The translations under genes were made by a program, and so were the position numbers. From Psilocybe azurescens (taxonomy: Eukaryota > Basidiomycota > Agaricomycetes > Agaricales > Agrocybaceae): DNA of 64,000 nucleotides. Where the stretch lies: the NCBI GenBank assembly GCA_023853785.1, contig JAJIRX010000622.1, forward strand, positions 992,001 through 1,056,000. Direction: 5' to 3'. Of the stretch, positions 48,645 to 61,900 are shown in pieces (the stretch's first letter is position 1; each line of letters starts with the position of its first letter). Below the pieces are notes generated by a model that was not told the origin of the DNA, ran no database searches, and was given only the letters and a program-made list of their open reading frames with translations.

Positions 48645-50253
48645 TGGCACGAAAAGAAGAAACGCAGGACTTTAAAACATATTTACGGATAACTTATGAA
48701 TGTAAAGTCGACAGACATAATTTCTCAGATGACACTGGGACAGTTTAATTCAAAACCGTTCCCCTTCTCCGTGAATGACAACTAACCGTTCTGGTAGGCC
48801 CCGGTACGGACCACAGGCGGTCGATCGCCGTCGAACACCACGAAACCTCAACTGACCGGGCACTGCGACAAGTCTGTACTCGGAAAAACACATGCCCCCC
48901 GTACAAACGCGGTATGAAACGATCAGCTGGATCAGTTAATATTAACCCCGCATCTTGTGGGATATACTGTATTGCTGTGCCACAGAACCAAAGTCTGTTG
49001 TCACCTTCAGGCTTAAATAAGACACGTCCAACAACTACTCTGGTAGTCATCCTTGGCAGGCATATACGACCAAGAGATACTTTCATTTGGTTTTTGTCCG
49101 TCATTGCATTCGAGCTTACTTTGATCTGTATTATACTTTCATGTACTGTCCTTCAGACTTTTTAAGATCACGACTGCAAAAGCCTTGAAACTGCGACCAT
49201 AACTATAACACTCCAGAATCTGGATCTGCATCAGTAGACGCCAAAAGACGTCAGCATGACAGATCGGTCGCAGATAAAGGGCAATAAAATTCTGCTCTCT
49301 GAATAACTTATCAGATACTAGTACTACTTGTAGGATTTGCATAGGATACTATTTTTTTTTACAGATGGGCAAACAATGCAACAATCGCATGTCTGTCGTA
49401 AATTTATTACAATCCTTTACCAAATTAGTAGATATATATTCGATAACTGGTCCCAGCAAAAGGTTACTACAGCTTGAAACTTGTCGGTCTTTCTTGAAAT
49501 AATACTTCTTACTAATGTATTAAAGTTTTGGGCTATGCAACCACTTACAAACACGTCTGACCACACTCAATTTCCCTAGATAAGCTCTACCGGGATGTCC
49601 GAGCATGCCATTATGCTCCATCGATGACAAGAGACATCGAAACCAAAAATGAGACTTACAAAACTCCAGCTCAGACGAGAACCTGATGCTGTGTGTGGTC
49701 GTCACTGTATCCTGATTGTCATTTTGAAGAAGTACGGTTGGCCTCATCTCTGCACATGATCCGTCATTATTATCAGCAACCTACCTCAACTCCTCGCCAG
49801 TCTATTTTTACAGCTTCGCAACAGTATCATCAGTCGACTGCCGAGTCTTCTCCTATTTTACAACCCTCATGATCTATTTGTAGAACACTTGGATGGGAAC
49901 AAATAGAAAAATATATGGTTCTTGATAGGCCTGGACAACAGCAATGTGCTCTCAATGCGTGTTCATCATCAAAAGAGAACAATCGGATGGTATGATTTAA
50001 CTGTTAGACCGGCGTACCATGACTACTAGACAACCCAAAGATATAGCCATCGGGGTGCAGAGATTCGGAGGCGTCTCATATAAAGCAAGATTCCTAGCTG
50101 TTCTCATCCTCATTCATTTTCCTTCCTTCCGTCCTTCAGTCCACCCCAGGCTGGGTTTTTTCTTTTCTTTTTCTTTGCGATTCCGTTTTTCTTTGATTAT
50201 TCTCGTTCTACTCTTGTCTAGCTTGAAGTTACCTTGTTCTTTCCATCGCCGCT
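48645..50253. other. Intergenic between protease copies 1 and 2
   Basis: A 1.6-kb stretch with no supported gene. Small open frames (48745-49104 minus, 48914-49165 plus) lack motifs. The right end is a CT-rich leader upstream of copy 2 with a TATA box at 50079-50084. No transposable element ends were recognised. Confidence 0.45.
50079..50084 (+). promoter_or_regulatory. TATA box of protease copy 2
   Basis: The string TATAAA lies about 170 bases before the start codon and is followed by a CT-rich leader, a layout typical of strongly induced fungal secreted enzymes. Copy 3 has an equivalent box. Confidence 0.55.
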
Positions 50254-52172
50254 ATGCAGCTTTCATTGTCCTTGTCTGCTCTCTTGGCAGGCGTTCTTTG
50301 CATGTTATCAGTGCAAGAGGTTGAAGCGGTTCCTCTTACACAAAGAGCCCCGAGATTCGTTACCCTCCCTCTTAAACGTGTTGAAATTGCGGGTCGTGAT
50401 GTTCATGGGCAAATCGTACGTGAAACTTTGGCCGCTGCGCTCTTCGGCATAACGATTGGTGTAATTAATTGGAAATCTATTTTTAGTATCTTCAGCAACA
50501 CATGAACCGCGCGATCCGTCGGTTGGCACGCATGACACGCCGTGAGAGCCGTCTGCAGGGGACCTCTACGCCAGGCTGGAGAAGCGCATCGTCTCCATTG
50601 AAGGCCTCGAAGAGGGTTCTTTGGAGAAACGTTACAACCGAATTGGTGTTCCTGAATCAGCACAAATATCTTCGGGTTCTAAAAGTAAAACCGCCTCCAA
50701 GGCGGCCTCACTCGCCGAAGCTCAAGAGGGCATCACCAACACCCAAGCGCAAGCCAAAAATAAGGGCAAGGGCAAGGGCAAGGGTGGCGCAGGTGGGGCT
50801 GGGGGTCAAAAGGCTCCGGCTCCTCAGCCTTCGGCGCAACCCGGTGTTGTTGCCTCTGATGTCACTGACGCAGGGCAGCCCACTGCCGACGATTCTCTAG
50901 GTCTTGATATTGAGTACGTGACTGTAGGATTATATGCTGCTAATGCTGACACACCAGTCAGGGCCCAGGATGTTGGCTACCTCGCTACTGTTCAGTTGGG
51001 AACCCCTCCTCGCGATTTCTTGATTCTGATGGACTCCGGCTCTGCTGACTTCTGGGTCGGAGCCGAGAATTGCCAGTCTGAAGGCGGAGGTGATTGCGTC
51101 AGTGATCATCTCTCCACTTTTAAGCCGGAGTGACTAAGTTATTCGTACTCTAGGGAAATCATAACTTCCTCGGGCCGCAAAGCAGCAGCTCTTTTGTCGA
51201 CACCAATGCTCCTTTCTCAGTTACTTACGGGACCGGAGATGTATCGGGAGATATCATTACCGACGACGTCAGTATTGCAGGCCTTGCTTTGAACGCACAT
51301 AAGTTCGGCGTCGCCACTTCAGAAAGCGTGGACTTCTCTTCTGACCAGACTCCATTTGATGGCCTTATGGGCCTCGCTCAATCTGTAAGTACACACAACT
51401 CATACCACTGTCCTCGGGTGCACTGCTGATATTCTGGCCAACTAGACTCTTTCCGAGCAGCAAACCCTTACACCTGTAGAATCTCTTGCCGCAGCCAACT
51501 TGATTCCGGACTCGATTACCTCGTACAAGATTTCTAGGTTGTTGGATAACAAGAACGACGGAGAGATCACCTTTGGGTATGTTGTTTTGAAATTTTGAAA
51601 GGTCTCTCAGATCTGAAGTGGCTTTGATAAAGTGCACTTGACCCTACCAAATTTGATGCGCAGACGCTGATCAGTGTCCCAAATGTTAACACCCAAGGAT
51701 TCTGGGAAGCCGATCTTCAAGCAATCACGGTGAACGGTCAAGATAGCGGCCTGTCTGGTCGCACTGCTATCCTTGACACAGGTACAAAATTTAATTTTAT
51801 GTATTCAACAGTAATTCTAATGGCTTGGTGTTAGGAACAACTCTCATTGTCGCCCCTGCTGCTGATGCACAAGCCGTTCACGATCTCATCAACGGTGCTC
51901 AATCCGACGGTCAAGGCGGATTCACTGTTCCCTGCACTTTGACGGACAGTGTTGCTCTTCAATTCGGCGGGCAAACTTTTGCTATTGATCCTAGAGATAT
52001 CGCTTTTACCCCTGTCGACGCTAACGACCCTACTGGAGACTGTGTTTCTGGCATCACCTCTGGTGATATTGGGGGACCCGAAGAATGGCTAGTCGGAGAT
52101 GTGTTCCTCAAGAACGCTTACTTCTCCACAGACGTTTCTAAGAACACCGTCTCTCTAGCCAAACTTGTTTAA
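50254..52172 (+). CDS. Secreted pepsin-like aspartic protease (copy 2, A1 family)
   Basis: An extracellular acid endoprotease. Signal peptide MQLSLSLSALLAGVLCMLSV is followed by a propeptide (APRFVTLPLKRVEIAGRDVH, RAIRRLARMTRRES) and a Gly/Lys/Ala-rich linker (KNKGKGKGKGGAGGAGG). The mature domain has VGYLATVQLGTPPRDFLIL, first Asp in MDSGSADFWVGAENC, the flap region SVTYGTGDVSG, TPFDGLMGLAQS, second Asp in TAILDTGTTLIVAP, VALQFGGQTFAIDPRDIAF and DVFLKNAYFSTDVS near the C-terminus. Two Cys pairs are in the expected places. There are six introns. The only break is in the propeptide at the G4 run 50556-50559, where one more G is needed between the arginine-rich segment and GDLYARLEKRIVSIEG. The protein is about 510 residues. 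Confidence 0.92.
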
Positions 52173-53494
52173 TTGAGAAGTCGGGGTATACAGGTTTGGT
52201 TTAGTTTTTAGGAGAAGCTAGGAGATAATTAAAGTTTATTGTACATACTACGGATCGCATGTGTATTTTTTTCTATGGCCTAAGCTACCTACATTGGATT
52301 ATGAATTGTTTTAAATGAGCCTGTGAATTGGAATTGGAGCCACTAGTTAGTCTTTATGCGGTGGTGTTCGGCTGAAAGACTGACTAAATGACGCTTAACG
52401 TGCAGCAATGGTTCATTGGACCCACATGAACCAAATTCGGCCAGATCGGATCGAGCGCCGCAAACGTTTTGGGCGGCTTCCAAAAGTAGAAATGAAGGTC
52501 ACATGCCACTCCATCAAACTCGAACCAACGGCAAAAACGACCACCATGACACTACTTATCTTGCTGTAACTTCAGTCGAGCTGTGCCCCACAGTCGTGGA
52601 CACACCAATCTACTACGATATCCTGGTGAAATTTATTAAAAGATCTGTATTTTTGATCTGGACTTCGCTGAAAACAATCAATACCTCACTACCATGCTTA
52701 TCAATCGAACCGGTTTGCCTCCAATAAAGTTCAATTTGGCATCAAAATCGACAAAGATTACACATAATATGTGAGCAGTTCAACCCCTCTCGTCCTTTTG
52801 AGTTTGGAAGGCCGATTGACGAAGTTGAGTCGGAGTCGTTCCGACTTGGTTCCAACTCGTTCCCTGGTGCGCTGCTTATCTACCATAAAGTTTAACCCGA
52901 AGTTCAACAGACAAGGGTTGTGTATAGTCTTGTATAGTATATTACCGGGGGGCTGTGGAATGTTCTTGATACATGAAAGAGTCCACACTCCCATCCTATC
53001 TATCAAAATCCGCACAAAATCCGCACGAACTAGAATCTACGTGATGCACATCCGCTGTCGCTGAATTTCTGGTTGCTACACACTTCAACAATCTGGAAAT
53101 TGCAATGTTGGGCGGCCATACTGTGCTACAGTTATCTAAAATTCTACTTGGTCTACGATATCTTCTCTCGCAGAGCTACTTGCCTTACACTCGTATGTTG
53201 TGGCCATGGTCGGCCTGACGCGTATGTGCAATCACTGCAGCACTCTCCTGTTCTCCTGAAGTTGTGGCTATGATCCGCCTATAAACGTAACTATTGGGCT
53301 GGATACAACGAGAGACTTCGAAGAAGTCGAAGCATGTAGTTTAAATTTCACCGTATAAATACGATGTCCTTCTTGGGATGTGTGCTCATAACTTCTTTGC
53401 TCCCCAACCCCAAACACTTGCTTTACTCCTCGCAGTTGCCTCTAGTCACTCCTTTGCACTCCCCTCTTTCTTATCTGCATTGGTTTCATTCACA
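52173..53494. other. Intergenic between protease copies 2 and 3
   Basis: A 1.3-kb stretch with no supported gene. It should contain the copy 2 3' UTR and the copy 3 promoter. Short open frames at 52416-52727 and 52771-53064 overlap antisense frames and have no motifs. Confidence 0.45.
53355..53361 (+). promoter_or_regulatory. TATA box of protease copy 3
   Basis: The string TATAAAT lies about 140 bases before the start codon of copy 3, similar in placement to the box of copy 2. Confidence 0.55.
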
Positions 53495-55527
53495 ATGTTT
53501 TCTAGTGTTCAGAGACCACTCTTTTGCTTTCTTGTTTTTCTGTTGTTTGGCGTTTATCTTGCATCAGCTCGTCCGCTCGTAGCAGGACCGACATTTCTTT
53601 CTATCCCTCTTACTTTTCCAGTTCGTGGTATAGTACCCTCAGAAGCTATCAACTATGTACATGGTTCCATTGTAGGTCCACTCTCTCTGAACCTACGAGC
53701 GCTGGGATGCAACTGACTGATATGCATAGATCCAACAGCAACACACGAATCGCGCTCTCAAACGCTTTGCTTTGATGTCAGGTCGATTTCCGCCTTCTGA
53801 ATATGAACTCTTAGCAATGATTTATGAACGCATTCTTCTACTATCGACACCTCGTCAGAGAAGATATGAAATCGCTAAAATCGCTAAAATACTGAAAGAG
53901 TTCTACGGTTGTGCGGAACACAAACCAGCTGGCGGGTCAGATACGTCGACCGACTTTGCTAAATTGGACACTCCTCGTACTGGAAGAAGAGCGGAATATC
54001 TCGCTTCCAACAACTCGATGTCTGGAGGTCCTTCAATCCACAACATCGGACTAAGTATTGAGTGCATGCCATTGTCGTTAAGAGATAATTAACTTGCTAA
54101 CCGAATCGATATCTGGAACTTAGATCGAATGACTATGGATGTAAGCCCTATCATGAATATGCTATCGACATCACTCAACTGGTTTTATTCAAAGATATGG
54201 CTGTCATCAAGATGGGATCACCAGCAAGAAATTTCAACGTCCTTGTTGACTCTGGATCAGCAGATCTTTGGGTTGGTGCTGAGGGATGCCGGGGCGATGA
54301 CGGTGGAAATTGCGTGAGTCCCTTCACTTTAATCGGTCTTCGATCTTCCCTTATTGGTGTGGACTGTCAGGGGAATCACACTTTATTGGGAGCTCATTCC
54401 AGCACGACTTTCAATGCATCGCAGGATGACTGGGCTACTGGCTATGTTTCTGGGTCAGTTTCTGGATACCTTGTCCAGGACGACGTTTCAATTGGTGGGC
54501 TCAAATTAAAGGCCCATAAATTCGGCGTCGCCATGAATGAAAGTAGTCAATTTACTCCGTAAGTTCTTCATGACATTGTCTTTCAAGAAGAGTCGATGTT
54601 CTGAGCTTCTTTTAGGGATAATATCCCCTTTGATGGCTTACTTGGTCTGGGGAAAGAGGTGAGCCGTGAGCCTTTTATTCATCGTAATCCAATCCTCATA
54701 TTCCCTATCATCGATTTGCAGATGATCTCACAACAAAGAGTGCCGACACTTTTACAATCTCTATATAAAACCAATCTGATACCAGCACCCATCGTCTCGT
54801 ACAAACTTCCTCGCCTGGCAGATGGCTACAACGACGGCGAAATGACCCTAGGAGGAATGGATCCAAAGCGTTACAATCACAAAACATTAGTAACAAAGAA
54901 AAACGTCAATGAATTCGGATTTTGGGGCGTCGCCGTAGACGGCGTACAAGTGGGCGCTCGGGATATGAACTGGTCCAATAGGACAGTCGTTCTCGACACC
55001 GGAACCGTATGTAGAACTTGTTCGTGATATCGCGTCAATTTCTGTCTAACTATTTTGTTTGCAGACGCTTATTATCGCTCCTCAAAATGTATGCCTGTTA
55101 TTTTATTCTTGATGACATAACAGATACATATCACTTACACCAAATCTAATTAGGATGTCAATGCCATTCATTCCCACATCCCAGGTGCTCGCTACGACGG
55201 CAGCGGGTGGATTGTTCCTTGCAACATGACTACCGCGATAGCCTTTACAATTGGAGGCCAAAATTTCTCAATCGACCCGCGAGACGTCGCGTTCTATCCT
55301 GTAGAGTACGGGTCAACCGAATGCATGTCTGGTATTGCCGTTGGTGGAGTTGGACCCTTCTATCTCGATAATGAATGGCTGGTACGCCGATTTTCCGCTC
55401 TGCTCTTGCAGGCCAGCTTGGGATACTTATCCTCCATACCCAGGTTGGCGATGTGTTTTTGAAAAACGTCTACTTCAGCACGGACGACAATAAAGATACA
55501 ATATCTATAGCCAAGCCGCTGCCTTGA
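53495..55527 (+). CDS. Secreted pepsin-like aspartic protease (copy 3, divergent)
   Basis: Starts MFSSVQRPLFCFLVFLLFGV, a signal peptide, and shares the propeptide plan of copy 2 (SIPLTFPVRGI, INYVHGSI, NRALKRFALMSGR) with a different, less basic linker (KILKEFYGCAEHKPAGGSDT). Mature part: GYMAVIKMGSPARNFNVLVD, first Asp in VDSGSADLWVGAEGC, LKAHKFGVAMNESS, IPFDGLLGLGKE, SYKLPRLADGYNDGEMTLGG, second Asp in VVLDTGTTLIIAP, and DVFLKNVYFSTDDN, ending SIAKPLP. An intron inside the first mature exon (donor after NDYG) removes a 54-base insert that would otherwise add foreign residues. Frames join in phase everywhere checked. Divergence from copy 2 is large, suggesting an older duplication than that of copy 1. 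Confidence 0.9.
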
Positions 55528-55997
55528 GCTCGAACTTTCTTTGCTGTCACTCTCACTTATGTATCACGCTCGTTTCGCTCTTTTGCACTGTCGTGTTTGT
55601 ACCTTGTAGCCTGTAGCTTTGTTGGCCATTTGATTTCAATTGACTCAAAGCTCTGGAAGGAAAACCGAAACCGAAGACAAATCAATTACACGAGCAATCA
55701 GAGCAGAGGTATACAGTCTAGTGTTACAACAACAAGCGAGAACGAAAGCGAAAAGCGGAAAGCAAATAGGTGATGGTACACGAAAGCAATTTGAGTGAAC
55801 AGAACGGATCAGAGCAGGGGGGAAAGTGGAAAAAAGAAAGCGGGGGTCAACGATTCGCGGTGATAGGATACTAATACAAGATATAGAATAAAAATCTAGA
55901 GAGGAAGTCGTTGTCAAAAAACACATATCGACGGACAAAAGAAACAACTCTTACTAGAGTAATGACTTGATAGATGATCAGTAATTTCAGATCCCAA
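55528..55997. other. Convergent intergenic after protease copy 3
   Basis: Contains the two converging 3' UTRs. A purine-rich block at about 55740-55860 is the only feature. No gene is supported. Confidence 0.45.
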
Positions 55998-58900
55998 CTA
56001 GTATCCCAAGAGCCCAGCCACTTTGTTGTAGACCCACCGGGTACCTATAGGCAAAACCGCAGCGCACGCCAGTACGAGTGCAAATCCTTCATTGAAGAAA
56101 GGATTCTCGAAAGCCACCTCGGCCAACGGCGCTTCAACTATTGTCTCAGCTGGCTCTGGTGGTGCGATCACAGGTGGAGTCGCTGTCGGAATCACTGGTG
56201 TGGCTTCATCTGAGGCAGGCCGACGGTAAGGGTAATCAAAATTGTGGGCCGCTAGCATTTGTGTCCAATTTTCAGCTGTGAGAACCTTTCGTCCTTCTGA
56301 CTGATTCACAACCAGGAGAGTCGTGACTTCTACCCTCAGATTGCTGCAAGGCTTTGGCTTTGGCTTTATCAATGACCTATGGCGAGATGCACGTGAAAGA
56401 GTTGTGCGTTGCGGTTTCTCCTGGCTGTGGATCTCCCCATTGGACGGGTCAACGTCGTTGGGTTCAGGGATCACGGTCCTTGGAGAACGCCTGAGGTATG
56501 GCTTGAGATTGACGGTCCTTTTCTGAAAGCCTGACTTCTTGCATTTCTTTTTGTCTGGTTCAGGCGTCTCCCGAATACCTACTAGTTCAATGCCGCTGGG
56601 TTTAGAGACTACGAGCCATGGAGAACGCCTGAAGTACGGTTTGAGATTGATTGGCTTTTTCTGATAGTGTGACTTCTTGCGTTTCTTTTTTTTCTCCGAC
56701 TGCAGATTCCATCGAGGACAGCCCAGCTGTGCTGGTCATGGACAACGCGTCACAATTGGCAGGCGTTCTCTGCGTACCTGATGGTACAACTGAAGGACCA
56801 GACACTGTACCGATAAGTTTCATTATGAGAGGAAGTAGTATATTTAGGTTGTACTCACTGGGGGCCTCGGGATCGCTCGCTTCCACGTCTAGGGCAGCCG
56901 CTGGGCTTTGCAACTCGATCGCAGGGGCAGAGGGCAGATGGCAGGATGGTGCATTCTGAGTTGGTCTGACTTCAGTCGCAGGGTTTTCAGCAGTTGATGA
57001 AGGTCCCGCAAGTTCGACCGCAAGCTCAAGGGGAAGAGGAGTCGATGGTCCTGATGCGTGGTCCTGAGGTGGTTTGACCTCGCACCGAGAGTCTTCAGCA
57101 GTCGAAGAAGGTTCCACAAGTTTCACCGCAAGGTCAGGGAGGAGATGAGTTGATAACTCTCCTGCGTGGTTCTGTCCTGCATGGCTCTGAGGTAGTCCGA
57201 CCTCGGATTGAAAGTCTTCAGCAGTCCATGAAGATTGCGCATTTTCGACTGCAAGGGCAGGAAGAGGAGACAGTGAATCTTCTACGAGATTTTGAGGTAG
57301 TCCAACCTCGGACTGAGAGTCTTCAGCAGTCGTTGATAAATCCGAAAGCGGAGACCCCTGAGGGATGACAGACGAGTCTTGTTCTTCAGGGATACAAAGG
57401 GTTGATTGGACCACTGATGTAGAAATCGAAGACGTTGTAAGTTCGGCAGATATGCTTTGTTCCGTGCTGGTGTGGTCCGAATGAGAGTGGATATCATCAT
57501 TCAACGACAAGTTGGATAGAAGTTGGATGATGGCGTCGAGTGAGGTGTCTTCAAGTTTGGAAGGTGGTGCAACATAGCTGCTATACAAACTTGAATGGTT
57601 AGCAGGCCGAGGAGTGGTTCTTGCCGTCTCTGTTTCAGACTCTCCAATCTCCTCTGCGGGATGGAATACTGACGGATCCTGTGTGTCCCATGAGAAATTT
57701 CCTATCACCGCTTGCGTCGAGACATTGGATCCTTCAGCGAACCCTGGGATTGGCGACTGCAAAGGATGCCCTCCCCATACTGTCGTTTCGACGCTATATT
57801 GCATTGGTTCACTAGAGATTCCGTGAGCAAATTGATCTGGCATGACTGTAGGGAAGAAAGTGTTCAAAATATTTTCAAGAAATGTAAAACTAAAGTTTTA
57901 CCTGGATTTGTCTCCAATATATGCATCGAGTCGCAATAGCCTATTAGTTGAGCCAGTGGTTCAAGAAAGGCACCAACATTTGCGAACGAGTTGTTCCAAC
58001 CTGAATGAATGGTTTCGAGCGGGATAAGGTCTGGGAATTCTGAGAATACTGTTGGGATGGTCGCTTGAAGTTCTGACTCCCCGACATCCATGGTGCTTTG
58101 AAACATTGTAGACTCCTCTGGTCTGACCCCTTCATTCTGGGGCCCTGTTACAGTCACTGAGGGTGCATAGAGGTCAACGGCATTGAAATATTGTGCTTTC
58201 ATTTCGTATTGGTTCTGGATTTTGGTGTATGAGTAGCCTTGTGGACTACTCGTATCGAAATACACGGTCTGATCCGCACTGTGACTAGCAACGACACAGG
58301 TCAGTCAGAATAATAAGCGCGGATAAAGGCAGTATACGCACCTGTTGGTTAGCAATGTAGACGTGCTGTTTGTTGAGTGGTAGTGGTCCTCGGCCACCAT
58401 CGCAGGCCCCGACAGATCAGCAGCGTGATTGTCGCTTCAAACAAATAAAAAATATTGTCAGCAGAAATTCACAAGCAAAGGGGTATGTACAGACTTGTAA
58501 CAGGCCTCTCGCTGAGGATGCTCCGCCAAGAGAGCAGATTTTAACTGTGGCGCACATGCTGCTTTGGTGAGGGAATAATCTGATCACAAACGAGTTAGCA
58601 CCATGTTGGAGTTCACGCCTCTCATAACATGAATATCGTTACCTTCTACTTGAGGATATGGGATATGCAGGGAGTTAAGAACGTCTTGTTCCATGTCATT
58701 CGCTGAGTGGTGGTGGTCCTCAGCAATCATCGCAGGCCCCGACAGATCAGCAGCGTGATAGTCGCTACAAACAACAATTTTATTTTCAATAGAATCCACA
58801 AGTAGAGGAATATACACACTTGTGAATGGCCTCTCGCCGTGGTTGCTCCGCCAAGAGAGCAGATTTTAACTGTGGCGTACATGCTGCTTTGGTGAGGGAA

Positions 58901-61900
58901 TAATCTGATCATAAACGAGTCAGCATCATGTCCGGAATTGACATCTCTCATAACATGAATGTCACCTTCAACTTGAAGAGATGGGTTATTCAATGAGCTG
59001 GGCGCATCCTGTTCCATAGATTCTTGTATTCCCATCGAAGATTCCGAAAGCTAAGTGAAATTGATCAGTTTCATGTTGGCAATTTTGCAGCGATCAAACT
59101 CACCGGAACGGATTCTGACATTGTCTCCAGTACAATATCTTGTGAAGCCTTCTTATTGTTTCCTCCAAAATTTATAGCAGGTACTTGACCTCCGCTTTGT
59201 CGACCTTGAGACGCAGGCGAGGGTCCCGGCACTGTAACAGGAACATGTCGGAGAAAAGAAAAATGATGATCATCGCCGAAATCAGATGTTATCTCAGAAG
59301 AAGGCACAGAAAGATTTTGGATAGGAGCCGCTCCGTTATTCACAGAGGTCTTCAAACCATCCTCAATCCTCGGTTCACTTCCCTGGACAAATATGAATTT
59401 CATCGGCTGCTTTTGCTTGTTCCTTTGCTCGATCCTCATTTGTTCAAGTTCTTCCTCCGAATCAAGTTCGCCTTCTTGCTTTGGCACGGGTTCAGGTACC
59501 TTTTCTTGGGTACGTATGATGCAGTTAAGGGTTGGCCGTTCCATAGTCAGGTGAACTTTGGAAAGGCCTAGTGATGCGTCGGGGGCGATGGCCTTTGTCG
59601 CGTGCTTCTGGCGGGTGAGAAGATTTGGGTGGAGGTGATGGGTGGTGGAAAATTTGGGACTACATTTGTTGCAGCCAAGGTGGGTGTCGAAAGGGAGGAG
59701 CGCATAGAGGACGTAGGCATCAAGACGTTAAGTTGAGCGGCGCCTGTGTCGATGGCATCCATCTCCAATTGGGCATGGTCGTCATTGATCAGGGGCGCAG
59801 ATGACGGCACATCTATAATGGGCGCACAAGTTTAGACGAGATGAATAGAAGCTCAGGATATATATATTACTTACGTGATAACTGATTGTTGGTCCTTGTG
59901 TCTTGACCCTGAAGTGTTGTAGGCGTCATGCTGTTACTGTCTTCCATCAATTCGCGAACGAAGCTGTCGTGGAAATCCTCGTCGATCGGATAATTGGCGT
60001 TTGTAGGCTTCATATATCTAGCACTCGTTGGCTGCAATGTTATGCGGATATTGTCTCGTCTGGCAGCATCTTCATCGAAAAGCGCTTCCTGGCTTGCAGC
60101 AGATGAATTATAAACGATGATATCAGCACGTGAGTCACTGGAAGATTCGGATGCGGACATCTCTTGACTGTCGTGGCTGTCATTGAGAAGAGTGGTCGAT
60201 GTATTGTAGTCCGGAGGAATTATGCCAGGACCAATCAATGTATTAGAGAATCCATTGATCGAGGCGCCGTCGAACGCACCCTGGTCGCCGATGTTAGCAG
60301 AAAATTGTGATTGGGGAGCCCGAGTGGCCAAAGCGGCCCTGACTCTACTATTTCCAGCCATCCGCCGTATCTGTTCCTGACCAAAACTGGTACTGATATT
60401 GGACGAGGCGGTATCACTCGTCGAAGCGGACGCTTGAAGGACTGCTGGGTTCCCGCTGGTCATGCCCGTATCTCCAATGTTCCGTTCAGAAGGGCTGGCA
60501 GCGACCATCTGTGCTGCGGTGGCGAGAGCCATCAAGGCGCTGGCCTCTGTGAGACATGGAGCGTTCGAACTGGACGGGAGTGTAACGTTGAAATCAGGCG
60601 GGTACACACCAGGACCCATCAACATGTTTGAAGCTGAGATGTGAGTAGAGGTCTCACTGGACATATCGTGGTCACCAGTGCTGGCGCTCTGCATGGTTGA
60701 ATGAGATGGCGAATCGGATGGCGCTGTGTTTGAGGCAGGAGCCAGAGCGGCTTGTCTTCTGTTAGCAAAGCGCCTGGGCAATGCAGCCATGGGCCTTCGA
60801 CCAGAGGCGATATCGTGATCCTTGATAGTCTCATTCTGCTCGACCGAATTGGATGGCATGCTGGTGGGTGGCGAAAAGGCTCGATTCCTGTCATTTGAGG
60901 GCACTGGAGATGTTGCTATAGGCCTTTGGCCTTTAGCTGAGGCATCGGTGGGATCGGCCATCGCAGCGTCTTTGTCGGTCTTATTCTTCTTCTTCAACAG
61001 GCGCGCACGTAGTTCGCGCTCGCGCTGCTGGGTGTCGATTGGCTGTGCAGTCAGGCCCATGCGTGCAGTACTCCCTCGATGTTCGTCGGGGGCATCATCG
61101 GAGGCACCATACTGTAATATTCGTCTGTGCGATCTGTCAGCCGCAGCAGGCTTTGTCTATCCCAGTGTGGCCCCATCACATCCACCAGCTTGTCGACAAC
61201 GTCGATGATAGATTTCTTTTAAGGGAAGTGTGTGAGTCATCTCAAAGCTGGAAAACGGCAGCGAGCAAGCTTACCCCAAGGCTAGGTGTCACTTCGTGCA
61301 TCCCAGCGTTCAGCACTTGTGGGAGCGTTTGAGTATTGTCGTTGACAGGTTCGACTCCAACCGGACAGTCGTCAACGTCGTCGGTAGGAATTGTTTCCTA
61401 TTATGAGAATTGCTGTGTAAGTCCACCTCTAATGTGCGAAATGACAGCGAGCAAGCTTACCTCGGGGCTAGAAATGGCCTCATGCGACATGGTATAATCA
61501 CCAAAGGTACGTAAGGGAATTGATAGCTCGCGATCTGAGCTAGATGAGCTAGATCCAGCACCGGGAGTGCTATGTATGGACATCGCTCGACGGTGTTCTT
61601 CAAGCTTGTATGATTGCCTGCTAGCATCCATGACGCTCAAAAGTGATGAACTGGAGTCAGTGAGATATGAGGTATTGGAAAGGTCGTCTTGCACAGCAAA
61701 AACGACGGCCATGTTGTCGATTGTAGTTTCTTGATCGTTAGAGCTGGCAGCCTTATAAGGAAATTTGTGAGTAACCAAGATGTCGTAGCGAGCTAGCCTG
61801 CTTACTGCTTTTCCTTTTCCCTTCTTGCTAGATGTGGTGTTCGAAGAGGTGTGTGCGAGTTGAGGATGGCTAGCGATCAAAGATCGGGTGGTGCTGTGCA

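Noticed and set aside
48645..50253. Transposon remnant between the protease copies
   Set aside because: No terminal repeats, target-site duplications, reverse transcriptase or transposase motifs were seen.
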